Part shown: one piece after another, positions 35,360 through 45,568 of the stretch | Layout: each line of letters starts with the position of its first letter | Numbering within the stretch: the first letter of the stretch is position 1 | Assembly: GCA_045638005.1 (NCBI GenBank) | Contig: JAZUAN010000053.1 | Location: 1-64,000, forward strand | DNA from: URNF01 sp045638005 | Lineage (GTDB): Bacteria > Bacillota > Clostridia > Oscillospirales > Acutalibacteraceae | Length of the DNA stretch: 64,000 nt | Direction: 5' to 3' | Program-made: the position numbers and the translations under genes | Notes under the pieces: model-generated | Database searches by the model: none | Seen by the model: the letters and a program-made list of their open reading frames with translations, nothing else | Told to the model about the DNA's origin: nothing

Positions 35360-36883
35360 ATGAAAAATATCATTTCACTAACAGCGGCGATACTCGCCTT
35401 CATCATGCTTACCGCGTGTTCACAACCAAAGGTGCCCTTATCTACTGACGGTGACACTGCAACTACAACCTCAACCACGATCACCGCGACCGTCGGCACC
35501 ACCAAAACTGCGGCGATGACCACCACCCTTTCCACCACGATTACGGCTACCTCTACCAATCCTTCTGTCGCGAGGTCAACAACCGTAACCACCGCTGCTC
35601 CTAACACAACACCGACTACTACCACCATCAAAACCACATCCGCTACCACCACCCCGAAAACCACCGATGATGACCCCGAAACCATCGATCAAGGCAAAGA
35701 AAACGGTACGGATGTGAAAGCAGAAGAAGTCCCCACCAAAGAAAACCGCAGCAACGGTATAGACGTTTCCAAATGGCAAGGAAAGATCGACTGGCAAAAG
35801 GTGAAGCAAAGCGGCGTGGAATTTGCGCTGGTCCGCATCGGCTACCGCGGCGAAAACGGCGTTATACACAAGGACGAAAACGCCGATTATAACCTCCAGC
35901 AGGCAGAAAAAGTCGGTGTGCTCACCGGTGTCTATTTCTTCTCCACCGCCACCACCGAAAAGGAAGCGATAGAAGAAGCCGCTTTCACCGTGAACGCGGT
36001 TGCGAATTACAGTATTTCCTATCCTATTGTTTATGACTGCGAGGGATACACAAACCCTAAAAGCCGCATGTATGCTTTAACCGCTGCACAGCGTACCGCA
36101 AACGCATGTGCTTTCCTCAATGCGGTTAAAAAAGCCGGCTACGATACCATGTTTTACGGTGCACTGGGGGAGATCGCCAATCCCGCGTATTGGGAACTAT
36201 CTAAAATCAGCGCGCAACACAAAATTTGGGTGGCGCAATACCCCGACGTGACCTACCCGCAAAAGGATACGCCGGACCACACCGGACGGTTTGATGCATG
36301 GCAATATACCAACAAGGGCTCTGTTGACGGCGTGGACGGCGATACCGATATGGTGGTGTGCTATTTTAAAAGGACAAAAGCCGCACCTAAAAACACCGTC
36401 TCCAAAACCACCGCTGCCACCGCGCCGCTCACCGAGGAAGAGAAGCTATATGCTCCGGTGGAGGAAACGGTCACCGCCAAACAGATCACCAATCTGCGTG
36501 CCGCTGCCACCACCGATTCCGCTATCCTCGCCACCATCAAAAACGGCGAGACGGTTACCCGCGTGGGCGTGGGCACAAACGGTTGGTCTAAGCTTGTCTA
36601 CAACGGCAAGACCGTGTATGCCGTATCTTCCTATCTCACCACCGACCTCACCGTCAAAACCACCACAACCACCGACGGCTTCACCGCGGTGGACGAGCAG
36701 GTGACCGCAAAAGAGATCACCAATCTGCGCACCGCACCCTCCACAGAAAATTCCGAGATCATCTACACGCTCAAAAACGGTGAATATATCACCCGCATCG
36801 GCGTGCATGCAAACGGCTGGTCAAAGCTGCTGTATAACGGACAAACGGTATACGCGATCAGTTCGTATTTGCTGACGAAATAA
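35360..36883 (+). CDS. Secreted GH25 lysozyme lipoprotein with two SH3b domains
   Basis: A 507-residue cell-wall hydrolase. It has a lipoprotein signal peptide with lipobox LTAC (Cys21 or so), a Thr-rich low-complexity linker (about 30-115), a GH25 muramidase domain starting GIDVSKWQGKIDW (catalytic Asp) with YDCEGY (catalytic Glu), and two bacterial SH3 repeats at the C-terminus (each with TNLRxxxxT and a WSKLxYNG motif) that bind peptidoglycan. It is anchored outside the membrane and should cut the glycan strand between MurNAc and GlcNAc. Start ATG 35360 has AAAGGA upstream. It has its own promoter. Confidence 0.94.
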   Translation: MKNIISLTAAILAFIMLTACSQPKVPLSTDGDTATTTSTTITATVGTTKTAAMTTTLSTTITATSTNPSVARSTTVTTAAPNTTPTTTTIKTTSATTTPKTTDDDPETIDQGKENGTDVKAEEVPTKENRSNGIDVSKWQGKIDWQKVKQSGVEFALVRIGYRGENGVIHKDENADYNLQQAEKVGVLTGVYFFSTATTEKEAIEEAAFTVNAVANYSISYPIVYDCEGYTNPKSRMYALTAAQRTANACAFLNAVKKAGYDTMFYGALGEIANPAYWELSKISAQHKIWVAQYPDVTYPQKDTPDHTGRFDAWQYTNKGSVDGVDGDTDMVVCYFKRTKAAPKNTVSKTTAATAPLTEEEKLYAPVEETVTAKQITNLRAAATTDSAILATIKNGETVTRVGVGTNGWSKLVYNGKTVYAVSSYLTTDLTVKTTTTTDGFTAVDEQVTAKEITNLRTAPSTENSEIIYTLKNGEYITRIGVHANGWSKLLYNGQTVYAISSYLLTK

Positions 36884-36892
36884 ACACTGCCC

Positions 36893-36918
36893 GTGCCTTT
36901 GCCCCCGGCATTTTTTTG
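36893..36918 (+). terminator. Weak terminator after the GH25 gene
   Basis: A short TGCC/GGCA stem (36894-36897 with 36907-36910) is followed by seven T residues. The stem is only 4 to 5 bp, so the call is tentative. Confidence 0.4.
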
Positions 36919-36925
36919 CATTCTG

Positions 36926-37501
36926 TTATTTCCGTTCCAACAAAAGCGCGCGCACAGGTGTGCCGTCTGCACCGGAAATTTTGAGCGGTGCCGCCATCAA
37001 AAAATAAACGCCCGGCTCCACCTTTGAAAGATCAACGCCTTCAAGCAACAACACGTTGCCGCCAAGCAACTGTCGATGCACCGCACCGTCCCCACCGATG
37101 GGTTCCACCGTCTGCGATTCAACACCGATAAGGGTGACCTGACAATCGGACAGCACAAATGCAGCACTGGGGGTTATCTGCACATCACCTTTAAACAGCA
37201 CCCTCGGGCGCAACGAGGGTAAAAAGTTTTCTACGTCCGCGCCGGTCAAGTACCCGTTCCATTCGATAACCGTACATTCACCGATACAGTTTTCCATATC
37301 CACACTTGCCATATCCTTGCCGTCCGCGCAAAAATGCAGCGGCGCATCCATGTGGGTACCGTTATGCAAGCAAGCGTGTATGACCGACAGATTGCACCCC
37401 GCGCCCTCGGCCATGCGGTGTATAGGCTCCAATTCGGGCTTCGGATCGCCGGGATACACAGGCGCCGAAAACAATTCCTTCGTAATATCGATGATCTTCA
37501 T
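36926..37501 (-). CDS. Cyclase family protein (kynurenine formamidase-like)
   Basis: A 191-residue metal-dependent hydrolase fold with the family motif HNGTHMDAPLHF (HxGTHxDxPxH), which binds the catalytic metal. Relatives include arylformamidase and isatin hydrolase; no tryptophan-degradation gene is nearby, so the substrate is unknown. Usual length for the family is about 200. The ATG at 37501 has GGACGGTGATGG upstream. Stands alone between GH25 and addB, transcribed toward the GH25 gene. Confidence 0.88.
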   Translation of the reverse strand: MKIIDITKELFSAPVYPGDPKPELEPIHRMAEGAGCNLSVIHACLHNGTHMDAPLHFCADGKDMASVDMENCIGECTVIEWNGYLTGADVENFLPSLRPRVLFKGDVQITPSAAFVLSDCQVTLIGVESQTVEPIGGDGAVHRQLLGGNVLLLEGVDLSKVEPGVYFLMAAPLKISGADGTPVRALLLERK

Positions 37502-37621
37502 ACCATCACCGTCCTTTTCTTTAAAATATCATATTTACAGTATAAGTGCAAGAGAAAGGTATTCCATTTTCTGTGGAAATATGATACCATATATGTATCT
37601 GTAGAGAAAGGTGGGAAAGAT

Positions 37622-40600
37622 ATGCTGCAATTCATTTTGGGGCGTGCCGGCAGCGGCAAAACCGAGCAGGTGTTGCGCGCTTTAAAAGCAGATATGGCTA
37701 CAAGCGACAATCGCGCGCTCATACTGTTGGTGCCCGAGCAGTTTTCTTTTGAAAGCGAGCGCACCCTTTTAAAACGGTTTGGTATCAAGGACGCCGCAAG
37801 AGTGCATGTGCTCAGTTTCACCCGCCTTGCTGACCGTGTACTGCGCGAGACCGGCGGTATCGCCACACAGGTAATGGACGAGGTTACCCGCGCGCTGATT
37901 ATGAGCCGCGCTGTAGAATTACATCTCACTCCCGAAAACCGCGAGGATGAAGAAAGCCTTATCAAGGCGCGGGTGTATGACACCACCTACCTATCTTCCC
38001 TGCTGATGCTGTCTGCCGAATGTAAGCAATGTGCAGTGACCCCGCGTATGCTGCATGCCGCGGCAGCTGCACTGCCCGACGGTACGCTAAAAACCAAGCT
38101 CGCCGATTTAGCGTCTTTATTTGACATCTATGACGGATTGACCCTTGGCAGCGGTATCGATCCCGAGGATCTTTTGCGCATCCTTACCGAAAAATTACCC
38201 GAAAGCCGTCTTTTTGACGGCGCACGCATCTACGTAGACGGTTTCAAAGGCTTTACCGCCGCAGAACTGGATATTTTGGGGTTTTTGATGACAAAAGCAG
38301 ATGTCACCGTTACCCTTTGTACCGACCGCGCCGATCCGGATGATGCGCACGCGTCGTGTGGGCTTTTTTCGCCCGTGGAACGGTCACTGCGACAACTGCG
38401 CCGCGCCGCCGCAGACCGCAGCATTGAAATTGCCGCACCGCTGGTGCTTACCGAAAATCACCGCGCACAGAATGCTGCTTTGAAAGCGTTGGAAGCGGGA
38501 AGCTTTACACCGCACGCAGAGATATTTGACGGCGACGGTTCAGCGGTGACGGTTACCGCATGCCCCGACATTTACAGCGAGTGTACCGCAGCAGCGCGTG
38601 CCATTCGACGCACCCTGCGCGAGACCGATATGCGCGCCAAGGATATCGCAGTGATCGTGCGCGATCTTGGCAGCTATCGCGGTATTTTAGACCATGCGCT
38701 GGGGCGTGCAGATATCCCATATTATATGGACGAGGCGGCAGACGTGTATACCATGCCGCTTATCTCCCTTTGCCTTTGCGCCCTGCAAATTTGCGTCGGC
38801 GGGTGGCGAACGGAAGAACTGCTGCGCATAATGAAAACAGGATTACTGCCTTTTGATGAGATCGAAACAGCAGCGCTGGAAAACTATGTGTTTATGTGGC
38901 GCATCGACGGTAAACGTTGGGAAAAACCGTTCACCGCCAACCCTGCTGGTCTCACCGACAGCAACAGATTTGACTATGACACCCTGCACATGCTGGAAAC
39001 CATCCGCCGCCGTCTGATAACACCGCTGCGCACCTTAAAGGACGCGCTTATCAAGCGAGTAAGCGGCAGCACATTTGCCCAAAGCCTCTATCAATATCTC
39101 ACCGATGAAAGCGTTGCGGCAGATATTGGTGTGAGACGGTTGCATACAGCTTTGTGCGAAGAAAATGAGTCCGCCCTCGCCGATCGCACGGCAAGGCTTT
39201 GGGACAGTGTGATGGAAGTATTGGATCATTTTGCAGCCGTATTTGCCGCAGATCATCTGCCCGCGCACCGCTATGCAGAATTGTTTCATCTGGCGGCGGG
39301 ACTTATCCGTCTGCCGTCGGTGCCGCAAAGCCTTGACGCGGTACAGGTGGGCAGCGCAGATCACGTGCGCCTGCAATCCCCGAAAGTCGTTTTTATCCTC
39401 GGTGCAAACGAAGGGGTGTTCCCCGCGTATCCCGCGGAGGGTAATCTGCTCAGCGACCGCGAGCGCGAAGCGCTCGAACAAAGCGGACTTTTCCTCTCTG
39501 CGGACCGTCTGCAAAAGGCAGCGGAGGAACGCTTTTTCGCCTATACCGCCATTGCTGCGCCGACCGAGCAGGTATATGTTTCCTATCTGCAAAACCGCGG
39601 CGGTGAGGAGGCTTTCCCCTCCATATTGGTGGAGAATATTCGTCGTATTCTGCCGCACCACACAAAAGGTGTCTGCCGCACCATGCAGGTTAGCGATATC
39701 GAATCACCCGCCGAGGCACTTGATTGCCTCGCTGCCGCGTATACAAAAAAAGATGCCGATACCGATTTGCTGCGCGCAGCACTGGCGGCCACCCCTAATA
39801 CCGCTGCCGCCTTCAGCGCCATGGATCGCGTAGCTGCCAAGCCGAAGCACGCTTTACAGCCTGCACATGCAGACGCGTTGTTCGGGCGGGATATGTATCT
39901 GTCTGCCAGCCAGGCGGATACCTTTTACCGTTGCCGTTTTCGGTATTTCTGCCAATACGGCATGCGGTTGCAAACCCGCCGCGTAGCGGATGTGGACGCT
40001 TCTATGTTCGGCACCTTCTCCCACTATATTTTAGAGAAGCTGCTGCCGGAATATGTTGAAAACCAAGTAAACCCCACCGCGGCGGACATCCCCGCGATGC
40101 AGCAGCGTATTCACGCGGTGTTGTTCAATTATGTAGAAGAGGAAATGGGCGGTTTTGCGGACAAGCCTGCCCGCTTCCGTTATCTGCTATCCTTAGTGGA
40201 GCGCACCTGCTTCTCCCTTTTGTGGTTTACAGTGAGCGAAATGGCGCAAAGCCGTTTTGTGCCCGCCGATTATGAATTGGTGATCGGAAAAGGCGGTGTG
40301 CCCTCCCCCACCTTGCAATTACCCAACGGTGACGGCAGCGTTTCCATCATTGGCAAGATCGACCGCGTAGATATCTATCGCAGAGAAGACACGGTTTTCG
40401 TGCGTGTGGTGGACTACAAGACCGGCTCTAAGGAATTCAAGCTCAGCGAGGTGCCTTACGGCATCAATATGCAGATGCTTTTATATTTGTTTGCTGTGTG
40501 CCATGGCGGGCATACGCGGTATGAGGCCACCAACACAGCTCCCGCGGGTATTCTCTACCTGCCTGCTAAGGATATCACCCTCAAAAACACCCACGCGCCG

Positions 40601-40996
40601 CTGGATGAAAGCCGTTTGAAGCTGATGCGTATGAACGGACTTTTGCTGCGCGATCAGGATGTTTTGACCGCTATGGAAGAAAGTGGTGAGGGTGTTTTCA
40701 TCCCCGCAACGGTGGAAAACGGTGAGATCGGTAAAAAGAGCGATACCATATCCCGCATAGATTTTGATAACATTCGCAAGCTCACCGAAAAACTGCTGAT
40801 TTCAATGGCAAACACTCTGCTTGCGGGGGATATCGGTGCTATTCCTACCGGAGAGGAACAGCATTTGCCGTGTGACTACTGCGATTTCCGCGCGGTTTGC
40901 GGACGGGAAAGCGAAGACCCCGCCACCCTGATGCAAGCGGCAAAAACAGAAGACGTTTTACAGATGCTTGGAGAGGAGGAGACCACCAATGCTTAA
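37622..40996 (+). CDS. addB: AddB subunit of the helicase-nuclease AddAB
   Basis: AddB works with AddA to resect double-strand breaks and recognise Chi for recombination. The 1124-residue protein has an N-terminal Walker A (GRAGSGKTEQ, residues 7-16), a helicase-like core with degenerate motifs, a nuclease motif VVDYKTGSKEF near residue 935, and cysteines for the Fe-S staple (CRFRYFC near 770; CDYCDFRAVC near 1085). The start at 37622 with AAAGGTGGG fits the conserved N-terminus. It overlaps addA by 8 bases. Confidence 0.95.
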   Translation: MLQFILGRAGSGKTEQVLRALKADMATSDNRALILLVPEQFSFESERTLLKRFGIKDAARVHVLSFTRLADRVLRETGGIATQVMDEVTRALIMSRAVELHLTPENREDEESLIKARVYDTTYLSSLLMLSAECKQCAVTPRMLHAAAAALPDGTLKTKLADLASLFDIYDGLTLGSGIDPEDLLRILTEKLPESRLFDGARIYVDGFKGFTAAELDILGFLMTKADVTVTLCTDRADPDDAHASCGLFSPVERSLRQLRRAAADRSIEIAAPLVLTENHRAQNAALKALEAGSFTPHAEIFDGDGSAVTVTACPDIYSECTAAARAIRRTLRETDMRAKDIAVIVRDLGSYRGILDHALGRADIPYYMDEAADVYTMPLISLCLCALQICVGGWRTEELLRIMKTGLLPFDEIETAALENYVFMWRIDGKRWEKPFTANPAGLTDSNRFDYDTLHMLETIRRRLITPLRTLKDALIKRVSGSTFAQSLYQYLTDESVAADIGVRRLHTALCEENESALADRTARLWDSVMEVLDHFAAVFAADHLPAHRYAELFHLAAGLIRLPSVPQSLDAVQVGSADHVRLQSPKVVFILGANEGVFPAYPAEGNLLSDREREALEQSGLFLSADRLQKAAEERFFAYTAIAAPTEQVYVSYLQNRGGEEAFPSILVENIRRILPHHTKGVCRTMQVSDIESPAEALDCLAAAYTKKDADTDLLRAALAATPNTAAAFSAMDRVAAKPKHALQPAHADALFGRDMYLSASQADTFYRCRFRYFCQYGMRLQTRRVADVDASMFGTFSHYILEKLLPEYVENQVNPTAADIPAMQQRIHAVLFNYVEEEMGGFADKPARFRYLLSLVERTCFSLLWFTVSEMAQSRFVPADYELVIGKGGVPSPTLQLPNGDGSVSIIGKIDRVDIYRREDTVFVRVVDYKTGSKEFKLSEVPYGINMQMLLYLFAVCHGGHTRYEATNTAPAGILYLPAKDITLKNTHAPLDESRLKLMRMNGLLLRDQDVLTAMEESGEGVFIPATVENGEIGKKSDTISRIDFDNIRKLTEKLLISMANTLLAGDIGAIPTGEEQHLPCDYCDFRAVCGRESEDPATLMQAAKTEDVLQMLGEEETTNA

Positions 40997-43900
40997 GCGC
41001 AAATGGACGCCTGCCCAGCAAAACTGTATTGCAGCGCGCGGCGGTTCAGTTTTGGTCTCTGCGGCTGCCGGCTCGGGAAAAACCTCCGTATTGGTTGAAC
41101 GCGTTATCCGCCGCATTACCGATCCGAATGATCCTGTGGATATCGACCGTCTACTCATCGTGACCTTTACAAAAGCGGCTGCCGCCGAAATGAAACAGCG
41201 TCTGTCGGTCAGATTAGGCGAATTTATCGCTGCGGACCCCGAAAACACGCGCTTGCAACGACAGCAAATGCTGCTACCCACCGCTGCCATTTCCACCATC
41301 GATGGATTTTGTACCGCGTTTTTGAGGGAGCATTTTGATGTGTGCGGTATCTCGCCGCGGTTTGGTATTGCAGAGGGCTCGACCGCGACCATGCTGCAAA
41401 ACGAAGCGTTGGAGGAAACACTGGAAGTGTTTTACGCCGCTGCAGAGGACGGCTTTTTACAACTGTCCGATCTTTTGAACGGCAGGCGGGACGACGCCGG
41501 CGTGCGAGCCGCGGTTTTAAAGACCTATAACTTCATTCAAGCGCAGGCATTCCCGCAGCGTTGGCTGCAAGAAGCGTGCGCTGTGGCTACAGATATACCG
41601 CTGTCAGACACAGTATGGGGGCAGTATATCCGCCGCTATACAGCAGAGCATCTGGGCTTTTTGGCGGAGATAGCGGCAAAGAGTCTGCGCCCGCTCGCGG
41701 GTGTGTATGAGGCGTTGGAATACTGCAACCGTCTGCAAGCGGATGTTGCCGTTTTGCAGCGCGCCGCACTCATCGTGAAAGACCCCACCAACGATTGGGA
41801 TACCTGCATTGGGGCACTTATATCCGCCGTGCCGGACAGATTACCCTCCTCAAAGGGTATTGATAAATCGTACATTGAGCCTATAAAAGCGGCATTTTCC
41901 ACCGTCAGAGATGACCTGCGCAAAAAGCTGTTGCCGCTGTTTGGCGAAAGCGAGCAAGCCGAAAAGGAGGCGTTGCTCGCCACAGCACCCAAGCTTACCG
42001 CTTTGTGTGCGTTGGTACAAGCGTTTGATGAGCGGTATACCGCTAAAAAACAGCAGCGCCAGCTGTTGGATTTCAGCGATTTAGAGCATCTGACCCTCGA
42101 TTCGCTGTGCAACAGCCAAACCGGTGAGCCCACCCCGCTCGCACGGGAAGTGGCGGCTGGTTATGCGGAAATTCTTGTGGACGAATTCCAGGACACCAAT
42201 GCGGTACAGGATACCATCTTCCGCATGCTGAACAACGCGGATAACGCGTGCTTTTTCGTGGGAGACGTCAAGCAAAGTATTTACGGTTTCAGACAGGCAA
42301 TGCCGGAAATTTTCATGGCGAAAAAGGCGGCTTTTCATCCCTTTGATGGCGTTTCCTACCCCGCCTATATCACGCTGGGCGAAAATTTCCGTTCCCGCCG
42401 CGAGGTCACCGACGCTGTCAACTTTGTGTTTGATCAATTGATGACCCCCGCCTTTTGCGGTATCAATTATAAAAACGGCGAAGGACTTATCCCCGCCAAC
42501 ACCGCCTATCCCCCGGCAAAAAACGATACGGAGGTGCTGCTGCTGGATAATCCGTTTGCAGAAAAGGAGATATCCTCGGATATCCTGGAGGCACGACTGA
42601 TTGCCACGCGTATCCGTGAATTACTGGAAAACGGCAGCGTCACCGAAAAGGATACGTTGCGTCCGGTGAAATACAAGGATATTTGTATTTTACTGCGTTC
42701 CCGCGGCTCGCACGCCGCTGCCCTTGCCGCCGAGCTGAACAGGCTGGGGATCCCCACTACCACCGATGCAAGCACCCCATTCTTTACAGCAAATGAAGTG
42801 CAAACCGCACTGGCGCTCCTGCGCACTATTGATAATCCGCTGCGAGATGTTTCTCTTGCCGCATTGCTGCTATCACCCATCGGCGGTTTCTCCGCCGACG
42901 ACCTTGCCGCCATGCGCATCTGCGCAAAGGATGCCGCAGAAAAGCAAACCTCGCTGTATACCGCCTTACTGCTGGCAGAACAAGCAGTAACGGTTTCTGT
43001 TGACCTACGCGCGCGGATACAGCAATTCCTGCAAGCGCTGCGCAGACAGCGTCGTTTAGCGATTTCCATGACCGCAGACGCGCTGCTCACCCGCCTTTTT
43101 GAGGAAACCGGTATGCTGTCCGCCGCCGCGGCGGGACATGACGGCGAGCAAAGGGTTGCTAACCTACGAGAAATTATAAAACTTGCCCGTGATTTTGAGC
43201 AAAACGGGTTCCGCGGATTATCCGCCTTTGTGCGGTATATCGACCGCATAGAAACCGAAAAAGGTGACCTTTCCACCACCCCGCTCGCAGCGGGCGAGGG
43301 GGATGCCGTATCCATTATGACCATTCACGGCTCTAAGGGACTGGAATTCCCCATCGTCTTTATGGCGCATCTGTTTAGTGAATTTAATCGCGAAGCCGCC
43401 CGACAATCCCTGTTACTGCACGGTACGGCGGGGGCAGCGATAACCGGCTACGATGCTCAGACCATGACCACGCAGCGTACGGTATCCCAAAGCGGTGTGC
43501 TCACCGCCACCAAATATACGGCTTTCGCAGAGGAACTGCGGGTGCTGTACGTCGCCATGACCCGTGCGAGAGAAAAGCTTATCACGGTATTCGTACGCAA
43601 AAACCTGCCCGCGCGTATGCAAAAGCTGGCATCCTATCTGCCGCAAGATGACACCATGGATACGCCGCGCATGCTTGCAATGAGTTCCCCCGGTGATTGG
43701 CTGCTTTCAGCTTTTCTGCGCCATCCCACAGCAACGCTGCTGCGGTTTATGGCGGCAGAGCCTGATATTCATACTCTCCCTTGTGACACAGCCCTGCTTT
43801 GTCGGGAATACACTCCCGACATGCTGCCGGACACGGCAAAAGCAGCTATAAACGCACAAACAACTGCGCCCGATCCCGCGGATGTCACTGCACTCAAAGA

Positions 43901-44546
43901 GCGACTTGCTTACACCTATCCGTTCGCAGCACTCACTGCGGTGCCGGTAAAGCTCGCAGCATCCGAGCTGGCGCACAAGGAACTGGACGCCGCGTTTATT
44001 GCGACCCGCCGCCCCGCGTTTTTGTCGGAGGATGGGTTGACACCCGCAGAACGCGGCACGGCGATGCATACCTTTATGCAGTTTGCCGCTTATGCCGCTG
44101 CGGCAAAGGATACCGAAGGAGAAGCCGATCGACTGTATGAGCAAGGCTTCCTGACAACACCGCAAAGAGAAGCATTGGATCTTCCCCGTATCCGCCGCTT
44201 TTTTGAAAGCCCGCTGTATGCGCGCATATGCGCTGCCGACTCTTTGCAACGCGAATATGCGTTCACGGTTCCGCTTTCAGTAACCGCGTTCGATAACACA
44301 CTGCCAAACAGTTTCGCTAAGGAAACCATAGTAGTGCAAGGTATTGCCGACTGCGTATTTGAAGAGAACGGTGAGCTTGTCATTGTGGATTATAAGACCG
44401 ATCGTGTCAAAGATCCCGCCGCGCTCGCAGCACTGTATAAAAAGCAGCTGGATATCTACCGTGAAGCGCTCACCAAAACGCTTGGTAAACCGGTAAAAGA
44501 AACCCTACTGTACTCTTTCCATTTAGGGGAAACGGTAAAAATATAA
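40989..44546 (+). CDS. addA: AddA subunit of the helicase-nuclease AddAB
   Basis: ATP-dependent 3'-5' helicase of the UvrD type with a C-terminal nuclease domain. The 1185-residue protein has Walker A SAAAGSGKTSVLVERV, helicase motif II VDEFQDTNAVQD, FVGDVKQSIYGFRQA, the motif TIHGSKGLEFPIVF, VAMTRAREKL, and nuclease motif VIVDYKTDRV near the C-terminus. Together with AddB it replaces RecBCD. AGGAGGAG precedes ATG 40989, inside the end of addB, indicating translational coupling. Confidence 0.96.
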   Translation: MLKRKWTPAQQNCIAARGGSVLVSAAAGSGKTSVLVERVIRRITDPNDPVDIDRLLIVTFTKAAAAEMKQRLSVRLGEFIAADPENTRLQRQQMLLPTAAISTIDGFCTAFLREHFDVCGISPRFGIAEGSTATMLQNEALEETLEVFYAAAEDGFLQLSDLLNGRRDDAGVRAAVLKTYNFIQAQAFPQRWLQEACAVATDIPLSDTVWGQYIRRYTAEHLGFLAEIAAKSLRPLAGVYEALEYCNRLQADVAVLQRAALIVKDPTNDWDTCIGALISAVPDRLPSSKGIDKSYIEPIKAAFSTVRDDLRKKLLPLFGESEQAEKEALLATAPKLTALCALVQAFDERYTAKKQQRQLLDFSDLEHLTLDSLCNSQTGEPTPLAREVAAGYAEILVDEFQDTNAVQDTIFRMLNNADNACFFVGDVKQSIYGFRQAMPEIFMAKKAAFHPFDGVSYPAYITLGENFRSRREVTDAVNFVFDQLMTPAFCGINYKNGEGLIPANTAYPPAKNDTEVLLLDNPFAEKEISSDILEARLIATRIRELLENGSVTEKDTLRPVKYKDICILLRSRGSHAAALAAELNRLGIPTTTDASTPFFTANEVQTALALLRTIDNPLRDVSLAALLLSPIGGFSADDLAAMRICAKDAAEKQTSLYTALLLAEQAVTVSVDLRARIQQFLQALRRQRRLAISMTADALLTRLFEETGMLSAAAAGHDGEQRVANLREIIKLARDFEQNGFRGLSAFVRYIDRIETEKGDLSTTPLAAGEGDAVSIMTIHGSKGLEFPIVFMAHLFSEFNREAARQSLLLHGTAGAAITGYDAQTMTTQRTVSQSGVLTATKYTAFAEELRVLYVAMTRAREKLITVFVRKNLPARMQKLASYLPQDDTMDTPRMLAMSSPGDWLLSAFLRHPTATLLRFMAAEPDIHTLPCDTALLCREYTPDMLPDTAKAAINAQTTAPDPADVTALKERLAYTYPFAALTAVPVKLAASELAHKELDAAFIATRRPAFLSEDGLTPAERGTAMHTFMQFAAYAAAAKDTEGEADRLYEQGFLTTPQREALDLPRIRRFFESPLYARICAADSLQREYAFTVPLSVTAFDNTLPNSFAKETIVVQGIADCVFEENGELVIVDYKTDRVKDPAALAALYKKQLDIYREALTKTLGKPVKETLLYSFHLGETVKI

Positions 44547-44549
44547 TCA

Positions 44550-44583
44550 AAAAAGCTCGATACCGAGGTATCGAGCTTTTTTT
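44550..44583. terminator. Bidirectional terminator between addA and the AraC gene
   Basis: AAAAGCTCGATAC (44551-44563) pairs perfectly with GTATCGAGCTTTT (44568-44580), 4-base loop, with T-runs on both strands. It ends addA on plus and the AraC-type gene on minus. Confidence 0.92.
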
Positions 44584-45406
44584 ATCCATTCTTTTTCTTT
44601 TGGTACACCGTGGGGGTGCATTTTTTCATTTGACGGAATACGCGGGAGAAATACAACGGGTCATTAAACCCCACCGAGCCCGCTACCTCCGCGACGGTGA
44701 GTTCTCCGCCGCGCAGCAAAGTACACGCCTCGCTGATGCGGTATTTTTGCAGATATTCATGCGGTGATTGACCGAATTCTGCCTCAAACGCACGGTATAG
44801 TTGACTACGGCTAATCCCCACAAAGTCCGCTATGTCGCTGACACCAATGGCGCTCGCATAACTGTGCTGAATATACCGCAGTGCCTGTGCGAGATAACCG
44901 CGGCTTCCCAGCGTCGAAGGATTTTCGTCGCGTCGGCGAATGAGAGAAGCGAGAAACAACTGCAGGTATCCCGCCATTTCCACGTCAGCAGCAGGGGTAT
45001 TGCCGCGGGAATGGTAGATGCGCAGCAACGCTTCTTTCGTGGCAATGGTATCCTCCGCACACATGATCGGTTCATCCCGTCGAAACCCTGCCATTGCGAT
45101 CATACGGTGTGCATCGGTGCCGTTGAAACCCACCCAATAATATTCCCACGGATCGTCCGCGGCAGCGCGGTATTCCACCACCTCCGACGGAAAAATGAGG
45201 AACATATCCCCCTCGCGGAGGGTGTATTCCTGCCCGCGGCAGACATATATACCCTCACCGCTCGAAACATAGTGTACCAAATAATGATCCCGCACACCGG
45301 GACCCCATTGATAACCCGCAGTACATTTTTCATAACCGGTATTATATACCGCCAGGCCGGTATTTTCTTTTAGGGTATCTTTAAACGAGTGCTTAAAATT
45401 ATCCAT
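44582..45406 (-). CDS. AraC-family transcriptional regulator
   Basis: A 274-residue regulator with an N-terminal cupin-like AraC binding domain (YLVHYVSSGEGIYVCRGQEYTL...GDMFLIFPSE, about 40-110) and a C-terminal double helix-turn-helix (IGVSDIADFVGISRSQLYRAF and VAEVAGSVGFNDPLYFSRVFRQM). Such proteins usually control sugar genes next to them; here galK/galT are divergent. ATG 45406 has AAGGTG six bases upstream, the in-frame ATG 45412 does not. Since galK and galT are broken, its present target is uncertain. Confidence 0.92.
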   Translation of the reverse strand: MDNFKHSFKDTLKENTGLAVYNTGYEKCTAGYQWGPGVRDHYLVHYVSSGEGIYVCRGQEYTLREGDMFLIFPSEVVEYRAAADDPWEYYWVGFNGTDAHRMIAMAGFRRDEPIMCAEDTIATKEALLRIYHSRGNTPAADVEMAGYLQLFLASLIRRRDENPSTLGSRGYLAQALRYIQHSYASAIGVSDIADFVGISRSQLYRAFEAEFGQSPHEYLQKYRISEACTLLRGGELTVAEVAGSVGFNDPLYFSRVFRQMKKCTPTVYQKKKNG

Positions 45407-45445
45407 TTTCATCACCTTAGGGTTCGAACTTGTCACCTTACGTTC

Positions 45446-45474
45446 AGTATAACGCAAATTGCAACATTTGTCCA
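45446..45474 (-). promoter_or_regulatory. Promoter of the AraC-type regulator gene
   Basis: Minus-strand -35 TGGACA (45469-45474), 17-bp spacer, -10 TATACT (45446-45451). Confidence 0.65.
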
Positions 45475-45496
45475 TATAAAAGGCGTAGAAAATATC

Positions 45497-45524
45497 TTGT
45501 TTTTATGCGCAGTACCGATACAAT
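45497..45524 (+). promoter_or_regulatory. galK promoter
   Basis: -35 TTGTTT (45497-45502), 16-bp spacer, -10 TACAAT (45519-45524); 45 bases before the original galK ATG. Divergent from the AraC-type gene promoter. Confidence 0.6.
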
Positions 45525-45568
45525 GAGAATAGTTACCCTTATATTATTCGGAAAGGAAGTACAACCTT

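Noticed and set aside
35341..35685. Antisense frame rich in Val in the GH25 gene
   Set aside because: It is the reverse complement of the Thr-rich linker and has no start signals.
37334..37621. A 96-codon N-terminal extension of addB
   Set aside because: It overlaps the divergent cyclase gene; the conserved AddB N-terminus and AAAGGTGGG site define the start at 37622.
45430..45568. An upstream in-frame start for the long galK frame
   Set aside because: It crosses the galK promoter and encodes no galactokinase sequence. The true ATG at 45569 is in another frame, which shows the frameshift.
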